This document shows positions 8,285 to 17,663 of a stretch of DNA of 64,000 nt, piece after piece. Each line of letters opens with the position of its first letter. The first letter of the stretch is position 1. Both the position numbers and the translations under genes were made by a program. Under the pieces are notes generated by a model that saw only the letters and a list, made by a program, of their open reading frames with translations, was not told the DNA's origin and did not search any database. This DNA is from Candidatus Halobonum tyrrellensis G22. Lineage in GTDB: Archaea > Halobacteriota > Halobacteria > Halobacteriales > Haloferacaceae. Location: positions 1 to 64,000 of the forward strand of contig NZ_ASGZ01000005.1 of assembly GCF_000495475.1 (NCBI RefSeq). The letters are read 5' to 3'.

Positions 8285-9010
8285 CTAGAACGGAAGAAAC
8301 ACCAGCCAGTAACCTGCGTGAGCCATGATCGGCACAGTCAAGTTTTCCGTCCGCTCGTAGCCAGCAGCCAGAAGGATGCCGAAAAAGCTCGTGAATAGTA
8401 TCGAGACGATCCCCCCAGTCGAAATGAGAAGATGCATCACACCGAACAGGAATCCACCGACCAGCACCCGGCCGGACGACTCGAGTGCCGGTTCGAGTGC
8501 ATCGTGAACTACTCCTCGATACAGGACTTCCTCCATAGGCGCCATGACGACGAACAGGACCACGAGCCCCGGAACGAGTATTTCCGGCTGATTCAAGAAC
8601 ACGCGCCACTTCGCCGTCCCACCACTGTGTGCGCCGTGGCTCAGCCCGACCAGGGGCAGTATCGGTGTCACCGCCCGCACTGCAACCTCGTACCCGACGA
8701 CTCCAAGGCCGATCCACGCGGCACCCTCGACTGAGGGCGTCCGAATCCGGTCTAGCGGATCGTAGTCGTCACACCACCAAATATAACCGGCGGCAACGAG
8801 CCCAAACCCCGGCTGAACAACGTAACTGCCTATCAATTCTCCAAAGAGAGTCCACTCCGTCTCGACGATGGCATACAGCGGGTCGACAACAACGATGGAT
8901 ACAAATCCGGCGACGACGCTCAGCGCCACGAGTGTTATCCCACCGGCCACGCTTCGAAATAGCTCTCGTACTCCTGAGTCCGGGCTGGCTGAATCGGTCT
9001 GAGTGTGCAT
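8285..9010 (-). CDS. CPBP-family intramembrane metalloprotease (Abi/CAAX-protease type)
   Basis: A 241-residue membrane protein starting at MHTQTDSASPDSG. The conserved CPBP motifs are present: MEEVLYRG (EExxxR), FGVMHLL (FxxxH) and MAHAGYW near the C-terminus. The Glu and His residues form the catalytic site in this family. Eukaryotic members cleave prenylated proteins; prokaryotic ones are often linked to bacteriocin immunity or signalling. The frame runs on upstream for over 200 codons without coding character, so the internal ATG at 9010 is preferred. An HTH regulator on the same strand lies about 570 bases upstream. Confidence 0.85.
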   Translation of the reverse strand: MHTQTDSASPDSGVRELFRSVAGGITLVALSVVAGFVSIVVVDPLYAIVETEWTLFGELIGSYVVQPGFGLVAAGYIWWCDDYDPLDRIRTPSVEGAAWIGLGVVGYEVAVRAVTPILPLVGLSHGAHSGGTAKWRVFLNQPEILVPGLVVLFVVMAPMEEVLYRGVVHDALEPALESSGRVLVGGFLFGVMHLLISTGGIVSILFTSFFGILLAAGYERTENLTVPIMAHAGYWLVFLPF

Positions 9011-9575
9011 ATACCGTTTCCGCAGTGGACAGTTAACAACACACGAGGACTGTTTCTGGCTGCGAAAACCCACGTTACTCTGATAGATCATCGAAAGAAA
9101 CCTGTCTGTCAAAGGGCGAATCCCCAGCGCGGGTCTTACGCGAGACACCGATCTGATTGGCTGCAGTAGCGAGCGGTCGATACAGAGAGCGTAGATATCG
9201 GAGCAGATGATTCCCTCCGGATCTATCCTACTGAACCAACCGTTCACTACCCCTGCCTGTCGAATACTACTCTTCGGCTCGCCGATTGACGATCTGTCGG
9301 GGACGGGAATCGTGACAGTCGGTCCTTCTGACGCGTCGAGGGATACCGTACCGCCGGGCGCACGGGTGGCCCAATAGGAACGAACGGAAACGTGGGCTGA
9401 CACCGAGTACCCACGTTTATGGTCGTTCCAGTCCCCGTTGGACTGGTCTGGAGTGTGTCCGTACTCGTCGGGACGGCTCTCGGCGCTATCAGGTGCTTCA
9501 GAATCTGCTGTGGATCGTCGACGCGCTTCCGGTTCGGACGAGTAAGCCGTAGGACTCGGTCGGTGAACGGCGGAA
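9011..9575. other. Non-coding interval
   Basis: About 565 bases between the CPBP protease and the HTH gene. A frame is open on the minus strand, but its Ser/Pro/Arg-rich translation lacks haloarchaeal codon bias. No repeat, RNA or IS remnant recognised. Confidence 0.45.
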
Positions 9576-9923
9576 TCAGTCCGCGACGTCGACCATAACT
9601 CCGATTCCGTCGTCGAGGGAGATAGAGATCGAGGTCGGAACGGACTCGAACCGTTCCTTGTGATGACCGTCGTCACAGATCATCATCTCAGTGCGAACGA
9701 GGCCCGCATCACGAAGGTCGTTGAGGCGACGATACGCCGTCGCCCGCGAGACACCCGCCGCCTCGGCCACTGCACGGCCGCTTCGTGGCTGCTCCGTGAT
9801 CGTCTCGTACACACGTCGAGTGTACTCGTCCCCGAAGAGTTCGAACAGTTCGGACGCCGAGAGGTCGATATCTTCCGTCCAGTCCGGTTGCCGCTGCGAT
9901 CTTGGGGTGGTGTTGACGGACAT
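9576..9923 (-). CDS. Winged-helix transcriptional regulator (ArsR-like)
   Basis: A 115-residue cytosolic protein. The core (ELFELFGDEYTRRVYE, then SGRAVAEAAGVSRATAYRRL for the helix-turn-helix and LRDAGLVRTE for the wing) is the standard haloarchaeal HTH regulator fold. The last 30 residues form an acidic beta-rich tail with a DDGHHKERFE segment. The ATG at 9923 is preferred to one 45 bases upstream because conserved character begins there. It is divergent from a HalX response regulator, with about 150 bases between them for both promoters. Confidence 0.8.
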   Translation of the reverse strand: MSVNTTPRSQRQPDWTEDIDLSASELFELFGDEYTRRVYETITEQPRSGRAVAEAAGVSRATAYRRLNDLRDAGLVRTEMMICDDGHHKERFESVPTSISISLDDGIGVMVDVAD

Positions 9924-10074
9924 ACGCGTAGAAGAACGCCGTTCGTACTGGATATCGGGGCTAAGCATACAGACCCCGTGACGGTCGAGACTCTAGGAGT
10001 GCAGATGGCGTTGCTCGGAGAAGATTACCAGTTATGTGGCTCCAGCCTCGACATCGCGTAAGCAACCGAGACAG

Positions 10075-10653
10075 ATGTCCGGAAACGATGGCGCGGCGGA
10101 CGTGCGCACCCTCGTCGTCGACGACGAACGGGAGGTTGCGGACGCGTACGCGCTCCGACTGCGAGGGTACTGCGACGTCGACACCGTTTACAGTGGAGAA
10201 GCCGCGCTTTCGGCAGTCGCCGATACGACGGTCGATATCGTCCTTTTGGACCGGCATATGCCGGGCATGTCGGGTGATGACGTGCTGTCGGAACTGGTCG
10301 AACGGGGATACTACGGACGGGTGGTGATGGTAACCGCGGTGGATCCTGGAATCGAAGTCCTCGATATGCCGTTCGACGACTATCTCTGTAAACCGGCAGA
10401 TCGGGAGGACGTCCGCGCGGTTATCGACCAGCAGCGACGGATCCTCGCGTACGAAACGCTCGGGGAGTACTTTAGCGTGGAAGCCAAGCGGGCGGTGCTC
10501 GAAGCGGAACTGGACGCAGAGAAGCATCGCGAGCACGACCGATTCGGAGCGGTGGCTGAACAGGCTGAGCGACTCGAAGCCCGAGCCAGACGGCTGCTGA
10601 CCGACGACGACATCCTCAACCGGTTCGAGGAGGTCGATCGCGGGGAGATGTGA
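10075..10653 (+). CDS. HalX-domain response regulator
   Basis: A 192-residue two-component receiver. The phosphoacceptor site is clear: VVDDE near the N-terminus, DIVLLDRHMPGMSGDD with the acceptor Asp, MVTAVD, and CKPADRED with the conserved Lys. The C-terminal YETLGEYFSVEAKRAVLEAE belongs to the archaeal HalX domain, a coiled-coil output module that lacks a DNA-binding fold and probably acts by protein contact. The ATG at 10075 is chosen over an upstream GTG. Histidine kinases lie 1.6-7 kb downstream and could be partners. Confidence 0.93.
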   Translation: MSGNDGAADVRTLVVDDEREVADAYALRLRGYCDVDTVYSGEAALSAVADTTVDIVLLDRHMPGMSGDDVLSELVERGYYGRVVMVTAVDPGIEVLDMPFDDYLCKPADREDVRAVIDQQRRILAYETLGEYFSVEAKRAVLEAELDAEKHREHDRFGAVAEQAERLEARARRLLTDDDILNRFEEVDRGEM

Positions 10654-10670
10654 GGAGCGCGACGATCCCA

Positions 10671-12218
10671 TCACTCCCGTTTGGATGCCTGCCTCCGTCC
10701 ATCGAGATAAGCATCCAGAAGCTTCCGCTGGGCGGCGCGGAGGTGATGGAGCAACGTCGACCCCGTGATATCCAGCGAGGTGGCGACTTCTTCGGCCGTG
10801 CTTCCCCGCGGTGACTCGAAGTAGTCGGCGAAGTATGCGGTTTGGAGGACCGTCCGCTGTCGCTGTGTCAGCCGGTCGTCCAGTTCGTCGCGGAACTCGC
10901 GGGCGGTCGTCACGGACCGTTTTCGCTCCGCCTTCGAGACGAACTCCGCGTCGTGCTCCCGGCTGACGGTATCCACGATCCGGCGGACGTCGCCGTCCGC
11001 GGGAAGGTCCACGACGAGGCGTCCCGTTCCCCCATCGAAACTGGCACGCCGGACGGTCCCACCGAGCGAGGAGATGGCGAGTAGCGGCGTCGAGCCACGG
11101 GTGGTAAGTTCGACCCTCCCGCCGGAGTCGGATTCGCTAATCACTCGTGTCCGTCCGATTTCCTTCATCCCCGCGGTCTCCTGATCGAGACGGTCGATCC
11201 CGTCGCCTTCGACGGAGACGAAACAGAGCAATGCATCGTCGGCCTGTGGAACCAGCCCTTCCAACTTCAGCGTCGAGTCGAGCGACCGACTCAGTCGCGT
11301 CAGTACCGAGCTTTCGCCGAGTTCGAAGGTGATCTCCGTGATGGTGTCGGAGAGCAGCAGGTTCCGATTCCGAACCGCAGTGATCGCGAACCCGGCTATC
11401 TCACCCAGCGTCTCGAAACTGGCACGTTCCCGCTCGGAGAACGCTTCGGTGCCACTGGCGTAGACGCCGACGACACCGTGGACGTTCGACCCGTACACGA
11501 CCGGAATGGCCAGTACCGACTGGACGCCGTCGGCAAAGCCGGCCGTCCGGACCGATTCGGGGACCGCGGAACTGGCGGTGAGTGGCTGGGCAGCCTGCAG
11601 TCGACCGCTCTCGACTGCGCGCTCCTCCGGGGTCGTCGCCGTCTCGTCGTCGAGCGCGTCGCGAACAGCGTCGAACATTTCGCCAGTCTCACCCGCGACG
11701 GCACGGGAAACGAGGCCGTCGCGTCCCACACCGCGTTCTCCAACCCAAGCGAACTCGTACAGGTCGGTCTCACCGAGCCCCCGACAGATCGTGTCGGCAA
11801 TCTCCTCGCGGGAGGAGGCGTCGACGAGCGCCGCGAGGATGTCCGAACGCACGTCGTCGATGAGCTCCGTCCGTTCACGCTCCCGTCGTAGTCGTTGGAG
11901 GGACTGTTTCTCGCGTCGCCGCTCGGTCACGTCTCGAACGTAGACGGTCCCGCTCTCGGAAAGCGCAACGACCGAGACGGCGAGCCACCTGTCGAGGCCG
12001 GGATAGTACTCCTCGAACTCCGTCTCGGTGACGGACTCACCCTCGACTGCGCTCAGGAGGGTGTCGTCGACGGACCGAGGGAACACGTCGGCGAGGGGGG
12101 AGCCGGTCGGATCCGTAGCGTCGATCAGTGTCCGACCGGTCTCGTTGCTGTCGAGTACGATCCCGTCGGTCGAGATCTCGAGAACGCCGATCGGCGCCCG
12201 TTGTAGCCGATCATCCAT
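10671..12218 (-). CDS. Bat-like PAS-GAF-HTH_10 transcriptional regulator
   Basis: A 515-residue cytosolic protein of the bacterio-opsin-activator type. A PAS domain (about residues 1-95, ending VRDVTERRREKQ) is followed by a coiled segment, a GAF domain (about 120-285, with VLAIPVVYGSNVHGVVGVYA), a Bat-type linker domain (about 290-450), and a C-terminal HTH_10 (TQRQRTVLQTAYFADYFE, STAEEVATSLDITGSTLLHHL). Family members sense light, redox or other cues and activate transcription. It converges on the HalX regulator, and a histidine kinase on the same strand lies just upstream. Its targets are unknown. Confidence 0.92.
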   Translation of the reverse strand: MDDRLQRAPIGVLEISTDGIVLDSNETGRTLIDATDPTGSPLADVFPRSVDDTLLSAVEGESVTETEFEEYYPGLDRWLAVSVVALSESGTVYVRDVTERRREKQSLQRLRRERERTELIDDVRSDILAALVDASSREEIADTICRGLGETDLYEFAWVGERGVGRDGLVSRAVAGETGEMFDAVRDALDDETATTPEERAVESGRLQAAQPLTASSAVPESVRTAGFADGVQSVLAIPVVYGSNVHGVVGVYASGTEAFSERERASFETLGEIAGFAITAVRNRNLLLSDTITEITFELGESSVLTRLSRSLDSTLKLEGLVPQADDALLCFVSVEGDGIDRLDQETAGMKEIGRTRVISESDSGGRVELTTRGSTPLLAISSLGGTVRRASFDGGTGRLVVDLPADGDVRRIVDTVSREHDAEFVSKAERKRSVTTAREFRDELDDRLTQRQRTVLQTAYFADYFESPRGSTAEEVATSLDITGSTLLHHLRAAQRKLLDAYLDGRRQASKRE

Positions 12219-12284
12219 GGCTGGGAGTACCGCCGTGGTCAGTTCGTTCCCTCTCGGTCATGAGTGCATGTTCAGCCATCGGCG

Positions 12285-13475
12285 TTAGAATCGGATCTCG
12301 AACCGCGCCCCACCACAGTCGGCTGTCGTGAGCGTTACGTTCCACCCGTGGGCAGCGACGATCTGTTCGACGATCGCGAGGCCGAGTCCGGTTCCGTCGC
12401 TCATGCTTGAGTGGCCCGGCTCGAAAACCGTCTCCCGTTCGTCGGCAGGGATACCCGCGCCGTCGTCGGCGACGTAGAAGCCGTCCGCTAACGCGCCGAC
12501 GGTGACGGTCAAGCCGCCTTCGGAGGCCGTCTCTTCGCTTCGACCGAGCGACTGTTCACGGGTTCTCGGACTCGACTCCCCCCGGTCCCCCTGAGCGTTC
12601 GCGGCGGGAGCGTCCGAGTCGCACTCCCCCGAATCTCCGGACCGCGTCCGGGTGTCCGTGGAGCCGTGTTCCACGCTGTCGTCGGGACTCTGCGACCGGT
12701 CGCTCGTCGAACTGTGGGTGACGTTGTCGCCGGAGTGACTTTGGCCGTCAGTCGCGTTGTGCTCTACACTGTTCCGGAACAGATTCTCGAACAGCCGTCG
12801 AACGCGATCGGCGTCGGCAGTGACAGTCGGGAGTGCTCCGACGAGATCGAGCGTCGCCCCATCGGTGTCGACTGATTGCCACGCGTCCGCCGCTGCGGTT
12901 TCGATCGAGACCCGATCCGAGGGGTCCACGACGGCGTCCCCTCGTGTGAGGGTGAGGACGTCGCGAATGATCCGTTCCATCCGGTCGTGTGCGTCGGCGA
13001 CCGATTCGAAGTGGTCCGGATCCCCCGTCTCTCGCGCTGCTGTGAGATGTGCCTCGGCGACGTCGAGCGGATTCCGGAGGTCGTGGCTAAGCACGCTACT
13101 GACCTGGTCGACGGCGGGCAGTTCCTCGATAGTGGGACAGTCCTCCAGGTCCGAGAAGACGAGATACCCGGCGCCCTCCTCGGAGGGGATCACTCGTGCG
13201 AAAAACGTCCCTCGATTCTCGGGGCCGTCAAGATAGATCCCGACACGGTCGCCCCGAACGACGTGGGTTATCGGATCCTGACTCCCGGTGGCGGTACGGT
13301 GGGTAAACCGGTCGAACATCGTCGAGACGAAATTTTCAGGCGACTCATCTCCGAACCGTCGCTCGAAACTCGCGTTCGTCGTCGTGATGCGCGCGTCACG
13401 ACCGTCGACGGCGTACGCGACAACGGGGTCCGGAAACGCGTCCACCGGGATCGCCGCGGTACACTCGTCGGTCAT
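12285..13475 (-). CDS. PAS-histidine kinase with a long repetitive insert in the ATPase domain
   Basis: A 396-residue cytosolic kinase. An N-terminal PAS-like domain is followed by the phosphoacceptor H box SHDLRNPLD near residue 130, an N box NLFRNSVEHN near 232, and G boxes DDGAGIP and GTGLGLAIVEQ. About 80 low-complexity residues rich in Ser, Asp, Thr and Gly separate the N box from the first G box. They look like degenerate repeats of a VEHGSTDxRxxS-like unit. An ATG at 13577 would add 34 residues; I prefer 13475. Cognate regulators could be the HalX or Bat-like proteins next to it. Confidence 0.88.
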   Translation of the reverse strand: MTDECTAAIPVDAFPDPVVAYAVDGRDARITTTNASFERRFGDESPENFVSTMFDRFTHRTATGSQDPITHVVRGDRVGIYLDGPENRGTFFARVIPSEEGAGYLVFSDLEDCPTIEELPAVDQVSSVLSHDLRNPLDVAEAHLTAARETGDPDHFESVADAHDRMERIIRDVLTLTRGDAVVDPSDRVSIETAAADAWQSVDTDGATLDLVGALPTVTADADRVRRLFENLFRNSVEHNATDGQSHSGDNVTHSSTSDRSQSPDDSVEHGSTDTRTRSGDSGECDSDAPAANAQGDRGESSPRTREQSLGRSEETASEGGLTVTVGALADGFYVADDGAGIPADERETVFEPGHSSMSDGTGLGLAIVEQIVAAHGWNVTLTTADCGGARFEIRF

Positions 13476-13937
13476 TGGCCTCCCGTCGTCCTTCCGGACA
13501 CCCGTCGCGGGGCCGCCATCTTCGACAACTGGGGAGGACGCCTCCGGCGGGAACGGAGCCGAACGCGATGCATGCATCTCCGTTAGTTCGGGCGTGTGTT
13601 TACTATTACCCCCATGACTCTGACTCGGAAACACCGCGTCCGAGTCTCGCGGTTGTCCGTTCGAGTTCCCGGACAGATCCGTTCGGGCGCGGACTTTACC
13701 GATCGTCGGTTCGAGACGACACGTCTCCGAACGCGTTCCCGCACGACCGAGCAACCGTGACCACCTCACCGGTCGGGAGGGGCGAAGCCCGGAGGACTAC
13801 ACCGCGAGCAACGCCGCTGAGAGGGCGTGTTCGGATACGACCGCCCGAAAACCGCACCTCATTCGCGGCCGACGCCTGATCACCGACGATGCGTCCGAAA
13901 TTATATCCACGACCTATCACAACCGATCGGTAGCTGT
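13476..13937. other. Divergent promoter region between two sensor genes
   Basis: About 460 bases between the minus-strand kinase and the plus-strand 7TM sensor. If the kinase starts at 13577 the gap is 360 bases. TTATATC at 13900-13906 lies about 35 bases upstream of the 13938 start and could be its TATA box. No other gene seen. Confidence 0.4.
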
Positions 13938-15704
13938 ATGTCACCCTACGGGGTCTCTCTCTCCCACTCACTGCTCGGCGCCGCCGCTTTACTGATCGCG
14001 GCCGCGCTCACCCGGACGGCGTGGACCCGACGAGGCAGGCCCGGAGCCGGGGCGCTAGCTACCGTCGGGGGGTTGCTCACGCTCGGGAGCCTCGTGTTCC
14101 TCGGTATGTTCGTCTACCCGGCACGGTATCAGCGACTCTGGATCGTAACGTTGTACAACACCTCCGGGTTCGGCGCCGTCTTCGCGTTCCTGTTCGCTAT
14201 CAGGTTTACCGGCCGCGGCCAGTGGCTCACGCGGTCGGTTCGAACGCTCCTGATATCGCTGCCGGTTATACTGCTGCTAGTGAGTTTCGTCCCGTTCGAA
14301 CTGGGTGTCGAGACGACGTCGCAGGCGGGTCTCCTCACCCAGCGCGTAATCGGACTCGTCTCCGGACTGCTTACTCCGCTGTACGCTATCGCCGCCGCCA
14401 TCCTTCTCTGGGCGGCGATCGCTCGTGACGCCGTGCCGTACGGGCAGGGGCTCTTACCGGCTGGGTCACTTCTCCTGTTGGCCCTGGCCCCGGGCCTATC
14501 GTCGGTATTTGCCTACTCGGAACGGATCTTCCCCGTCGTCCTGATCCTTGCGGGCGGCGGGCTCTTGGCCACGCTGCGCTGGTACCGGCCGTTGGAACAG
14601 CTTCCGGTTGCCCGACCGGTCGTCCAGAGTCGTATCGTCGACGAGTTGTCGGAACCGGTCGTGGCGATCGACCGGAAGGACAGGGTGGTCGATCTCAACA
14701 CCGCCGCCGAGGACACGTTCGACTGCGAGCAATCAACCGTGGTCGGCCGGCCCGCCCGACGTGTCCTCACCGATGCGGTGCTGGCACACGAGGAGCGACA
14801 CCTGATCGAAGTGAGCGATGGAGTCCGAACCGTCATCCCCGAGGCCGTTGGCGACGCCGACGGCGCTCCCCTCGGCACGGTACTGCTGTTCGGAGACGCG
14901 ACCGACCAGCGGCTCCGCGAGCGGCAAACCCGCATGCTGACCGACCTCCTCTCCGAGGTGATCGGCGTCCAACTCGACGAAATCGCGAGGCTCGCATCGT
15001 CGGTCGAAAACCGGGATGGTCGTGACGCACCCGGGGTCGCGGAGAGCGATGCGCCGGCCGACCCCGAGGGTGTGGGCGAACGGATCCGGACACGTAGCGA
15101 CCTCCTTCTCGCAGTCGGGAAGCGGGCAAGGGAGATGGAACGAGCGCTCGCGGAGACGTCTTTTGAAGCATCGAGCGACCTCCTGACGGGGGTTCGGACC
15201 GCCGCGACGCGCAGTTCGATACAGGCGGACGAACACACCGTCCACGCAACCGGAGAGTCGTACACCGTCACAGTCCCACAGCCGCTGTTGATCGCGGGGT
15301 TCGCGGCCGTTTTCGACGCCGTCACGATCCGGCACCGTTCGGTGACCGTCTCGGTCGAGGCCGACATCGGAGGGCGGGGCACAAACGGCGGATCGGTCGT
15401 TGGCGCCGATTCGAGAACCGGATCCGATACGGGCGGCTCGAACCGCCGGCCGGGTCCACGACGGACCGTCGTGGGAGCCGACGATCACGGGTACGACGGA
15501 GTCGTGTACGTCGATATACGAACGGACTCCCGCAGCGAGAACGCCGATCCGGTGTCGGAACCCACCGCGGAGCATCCCGCAGCGAAGCTGCTCTCGTTGA
15601 TCGCCATCGATGCTGGCGGGAGCGTGGCTGTCGACGGAACCCCTTGGGAGCATCTCCGCGTGGCGCTTCCCGCACGCAAAATCCGGTTCGAGGGTGAGCG
15701 ATGA
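13938..15704 (+). CDS. 7TM-PAS sensor with degenerate or missing histidine-kinase domain
   Basis: A 588-residue membrane protein. Seven predicted helices fill residues 1-230 (starting MSPYGVSLSHSLLGAAALLI), matching the histidine-kinase N-terminal 7TM module. A PAS domain follows (VVAIDRKDRVVDLNTAAEDTF). Where a kinase core is expected I find no H box with a phosphoacceptor His, no N box and no GxGxG; only a faint HATPase-like ending (HLRVALPARKIRFE). It is therefore a probable pseudokinase. The ATG at 13938 is chosen because the seven-helix domain begins there. It overlaps the next, catalytically complete 7TM kinase by 4 bases. Confidence 0.8.
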   Translation: MSPYGVSLSHSLLGAAALLIAAALTRTAWTRRGRPGAGALATVGGLLTLGSLVFLGMFVYPARYQRLWIVTLYNTSGFGAVFAFLFAIRFTGRGQWLTRSVRTLLISLPVILLLVSFVPFELGVETTSQAGLLTQRVIGLVSGLLTPLYAIAAAILLWAAIARDAVPYGQGLLPAGSLLLLALAPGLSSVFAYSERIFPVVLILAGGGLLATLRWYRPLEQLPVARPVVQSRIVDELSEPVVAIDRKDRVVDLNTAAEDTFDCEQSTVVGRPARRVLTDAVLAHEERHLIEVSDGVRTVIPEAVGDADGAPLGTVLLFGDATDQRLRERQTRMLTDLLSEVIGVQLDEIARLASSVENRDGRDAPGVAESDAPADPEGVGERIRTRSDLLLAVGKRAREMERALAETSFEASSDLLTGVRTAATRSSIQADEHTVHATGESYTVTVPQPLLIAGFAAVFDAVTIRHRSVTVSVEADIGGRGTNGGSVVGADSRTGSDTGGSNRRPGPRRTVVGADDHGYDGVVYVDIRTDSRSENADPVSEPTAEHPAAKLLSLIAIDAGGSVAVDGTPWEHLRVALPARKIRFEGER

Positions 15705-17329
15705 TCGAACCGCTCGTCGTCGTCGACGCCCTGTTCGTCGTGACCCTGGTCACGGCTGGACTCACGGCCGTCGCTCGCCGACCGGAACTCGGGACGACCG
15801 GTCTCGGTATCACTGCCGGGTGTCTGGCCGTGGTCGCGGTTCTCGACGTGGCCGTCCGTCTGCGGGTCGCTGCTATCGAGACGCTGTTCGGCGGCGTGAG
15901 AGTCGCCCTGTTCGGGGCGTCGATAGCCTGGCTGTGGTTCGCAGTCGAACACACCGGTCGCGGGCCAGAACTCACGCGCAGGCGGCTTTTCGGTGGCACC
16001 GGGGCGGCCGTCGCCCTCGTGTTCGCGACGCAACTGCCGGTGTCGGTGATCCGGTACGGCTCGGCGGCCATCATCAACATCTCGGCAACGTACGGGAGCG
16101 TCGCCGGAACCTTTCTGCTCTCACAGGCGACACTCAAGCGCAAATTGGTCCCTCTGTGGCAGGGTGTTCTCCTACCGATCAGCGGCAGCAGTCTCGTTCT
16201 GATCGGGTTCGTCGCGTCGCTCACACCCCTGCAAGACGGTGTCGTCCAGAATCTCGTCTTGGCTAGCGCCCTCGGCTCTGGAGTGCCATTGGCGGCAAGC
16301 GTGTTCACCGAAGCCGCCGAAGACACTACGAAACAGGCGCGGTTGGCCCGGGGCGTGGTTCTCGAAGGAATTTCGGAAGCCGTGATCGTAACGGACACGC
16401 GTGGGAGCGTTATCTATTCGAACGAAACCGCACAGCAGGTGTTTCTCGGAACGGAGTCTCGAGACGCCTTCGGACGCGATTTCGAGTCGCTTGTCGGGGT
16501 GAGACCCGACGAACTCCGCGACACTGCCGTCGACCGTGAGCTGACGACCGAAAGCGGCCGCCGATGGTTCGAGGTGACGCACAGCCCGATGACGGAACGG
16601 AAGGGTGATAGGACCGGTAACATCTACATCTTCCGTGACGTTACGGCGCGGCGGAGCAACCAGCAACGGAGAAACGTCCTCGTGAGGCTCCTGCGTCACA
16701 ACCTCCGTAACAAAGTAGACGTGATCCGTGCCCACGCGGAACTCCTTGCTGACCAGCCGGAACGGGGTACACGGATCGCGAACTCCGCCGGGGAGCTCGC
16801 GACGATGAGCGAGACGGTCACCGAGATGGACCACCTCCTCTCCCAAGAGCAGATCGACCGGGAACGGATCGAAGTAGGAGAACTCGTCCGGAAGGTAGGA
16901 GAACAGATCGCCGAGGAGTTCGGCGGGACCGTGACCGTCGACGCGGAGCCGGTAACGCTGTACACAAGTCGTGAGGCTGTCCAGACGGTTGTGGCCGAAC
17001 TCGTCAGCAACGGCATGAAACACGCCGAGATGGACGAGCCACCTGTTCGCATCTCGGTTCGCGCATCCGCCGAACACGCCGTGGTTACGATCGAAGACGC
17101 GGGACCGGGCATCCCCGAACAGGAGTACGCAGTGCTCGGGTCTGTCGAACAGTCACAGCTCCGTCACGGGCGGGGACTGGGCATCTGGATGGTACAGTGG
17201 ATCGTCACCCGTCTCGGCGGTACGCTCTCGTTCGACGCCGACAGCTCCGGAACCGTTGTAACCGTTCGACTTCCACGCGGTGACGGCGAACGTGACGCTC
17301 GATCTAGCCCTCCATACACGCACGACTGA
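15701..17329 (+). CDS. 7TM-PAS histidine kinase
   Basis: A 542-residue membrane sensor kinase. The N-terminal seven helices span about residues 1-210, then a PAS domain (VIVTDTRGSVIYSNETAQ, ending YIFRDVTARR), an H box LLRHNLRNKVDVI near residue 330, an N box ELVSNGMKH, and G boxes EDAGPGIP and GRGLGIWMVQ. All catalytic motifs are present, unlike its upstream partner. The start overlaps the partner's stop (ATGA), so the two are made together and may hetero-oligomerise. The ligand of the 7TM domain is unknown. Confidence 0.93.
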   Translation: MIEPLVVVDALFVVTLVTAGLTAVARRPELGTTGLGITAGCLAVVAVLDVAVRLRVAAIETLFGGVRVALFGASIAWLWFAVEHTGRGPELTRRRLFGGTGAAVALVFATQLPVSVIRYGSAAIINISATYGSVAGTFLLSQATLKRKLVPLWQGVLLPISGSSLVLIGFVASLTPLQDGVVQNLVLASALGSGVPLAASVFTEAAEDTTKQARLARGVVLEGISEAVIVTDTRGSVIYSNETAQQVFLGTESRDAFGRDFESLVGVRPDELRDTAVDRELTTESGRRWFEVTHSPMTERKGDRTGNIYIFRDVTARRSNQQRRNVLVRLLRHNLRNKVDVIRAHAELLADQPERGTRIANSAGELATMSETVTEMDHLLSQEQIDRERIEVGELVRKVGEQIAEEFGGTVTVDAEPVTLYTSREAVQTVVAELVSNGMKHAEMDEPPVRISVRASAEHAVVTIEDAGPGIPEQEYAVLGSVEQSQLRHGRGLGIWMVQWIVTRLGGTLSFDADSSGTVVTVRLPRGDGERDARSSPPYTHD

Positions 17330-17663
17330 TATCCGACGGTTGGATCGGCGTAGTAACACGTCCGGGCAAGCCGATATCGAAGCGGCACAGCTCGGAAATC
17401 ACGTACTAGTGGTGGTAACGGCTGAATCGAGTCGTCGTTCGTCGAGCCGTCGCATCGTACCGTCGCCCTCCGGAGACGTGTACGTCGGTCACCGTCGAAA
17501 GTATGCGCGTTGAGTATCGATCGTTCAGTAGGTGTCCGGACGTACCAGTCACGGATGCGGGGAGACTGGTGTTCTGACCGCGAGGCTACCGCCAACGTCA
17601 TCTCGTTTGTGACGGTCAGTTCACGACCACAACTGACTCGTTCGACAATAGATACATCAGGGT
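17330..17663. other. Intergenic region
   Basis: About 330 bases with no supported gene. It separates the kinase pair from the SRPBCC protein and shows no repeat or RNA signature. Confidence 0.4.

Noticed and set aside
9011-9676. Upstream extension of the CPBP protease frame by over 200 codons
   Set aside because: The extension is Ser/Pro/Arg-rich without codon bias, and the HTH gene overlaps its far end; the internal ATG 9010 starts the conserved part.
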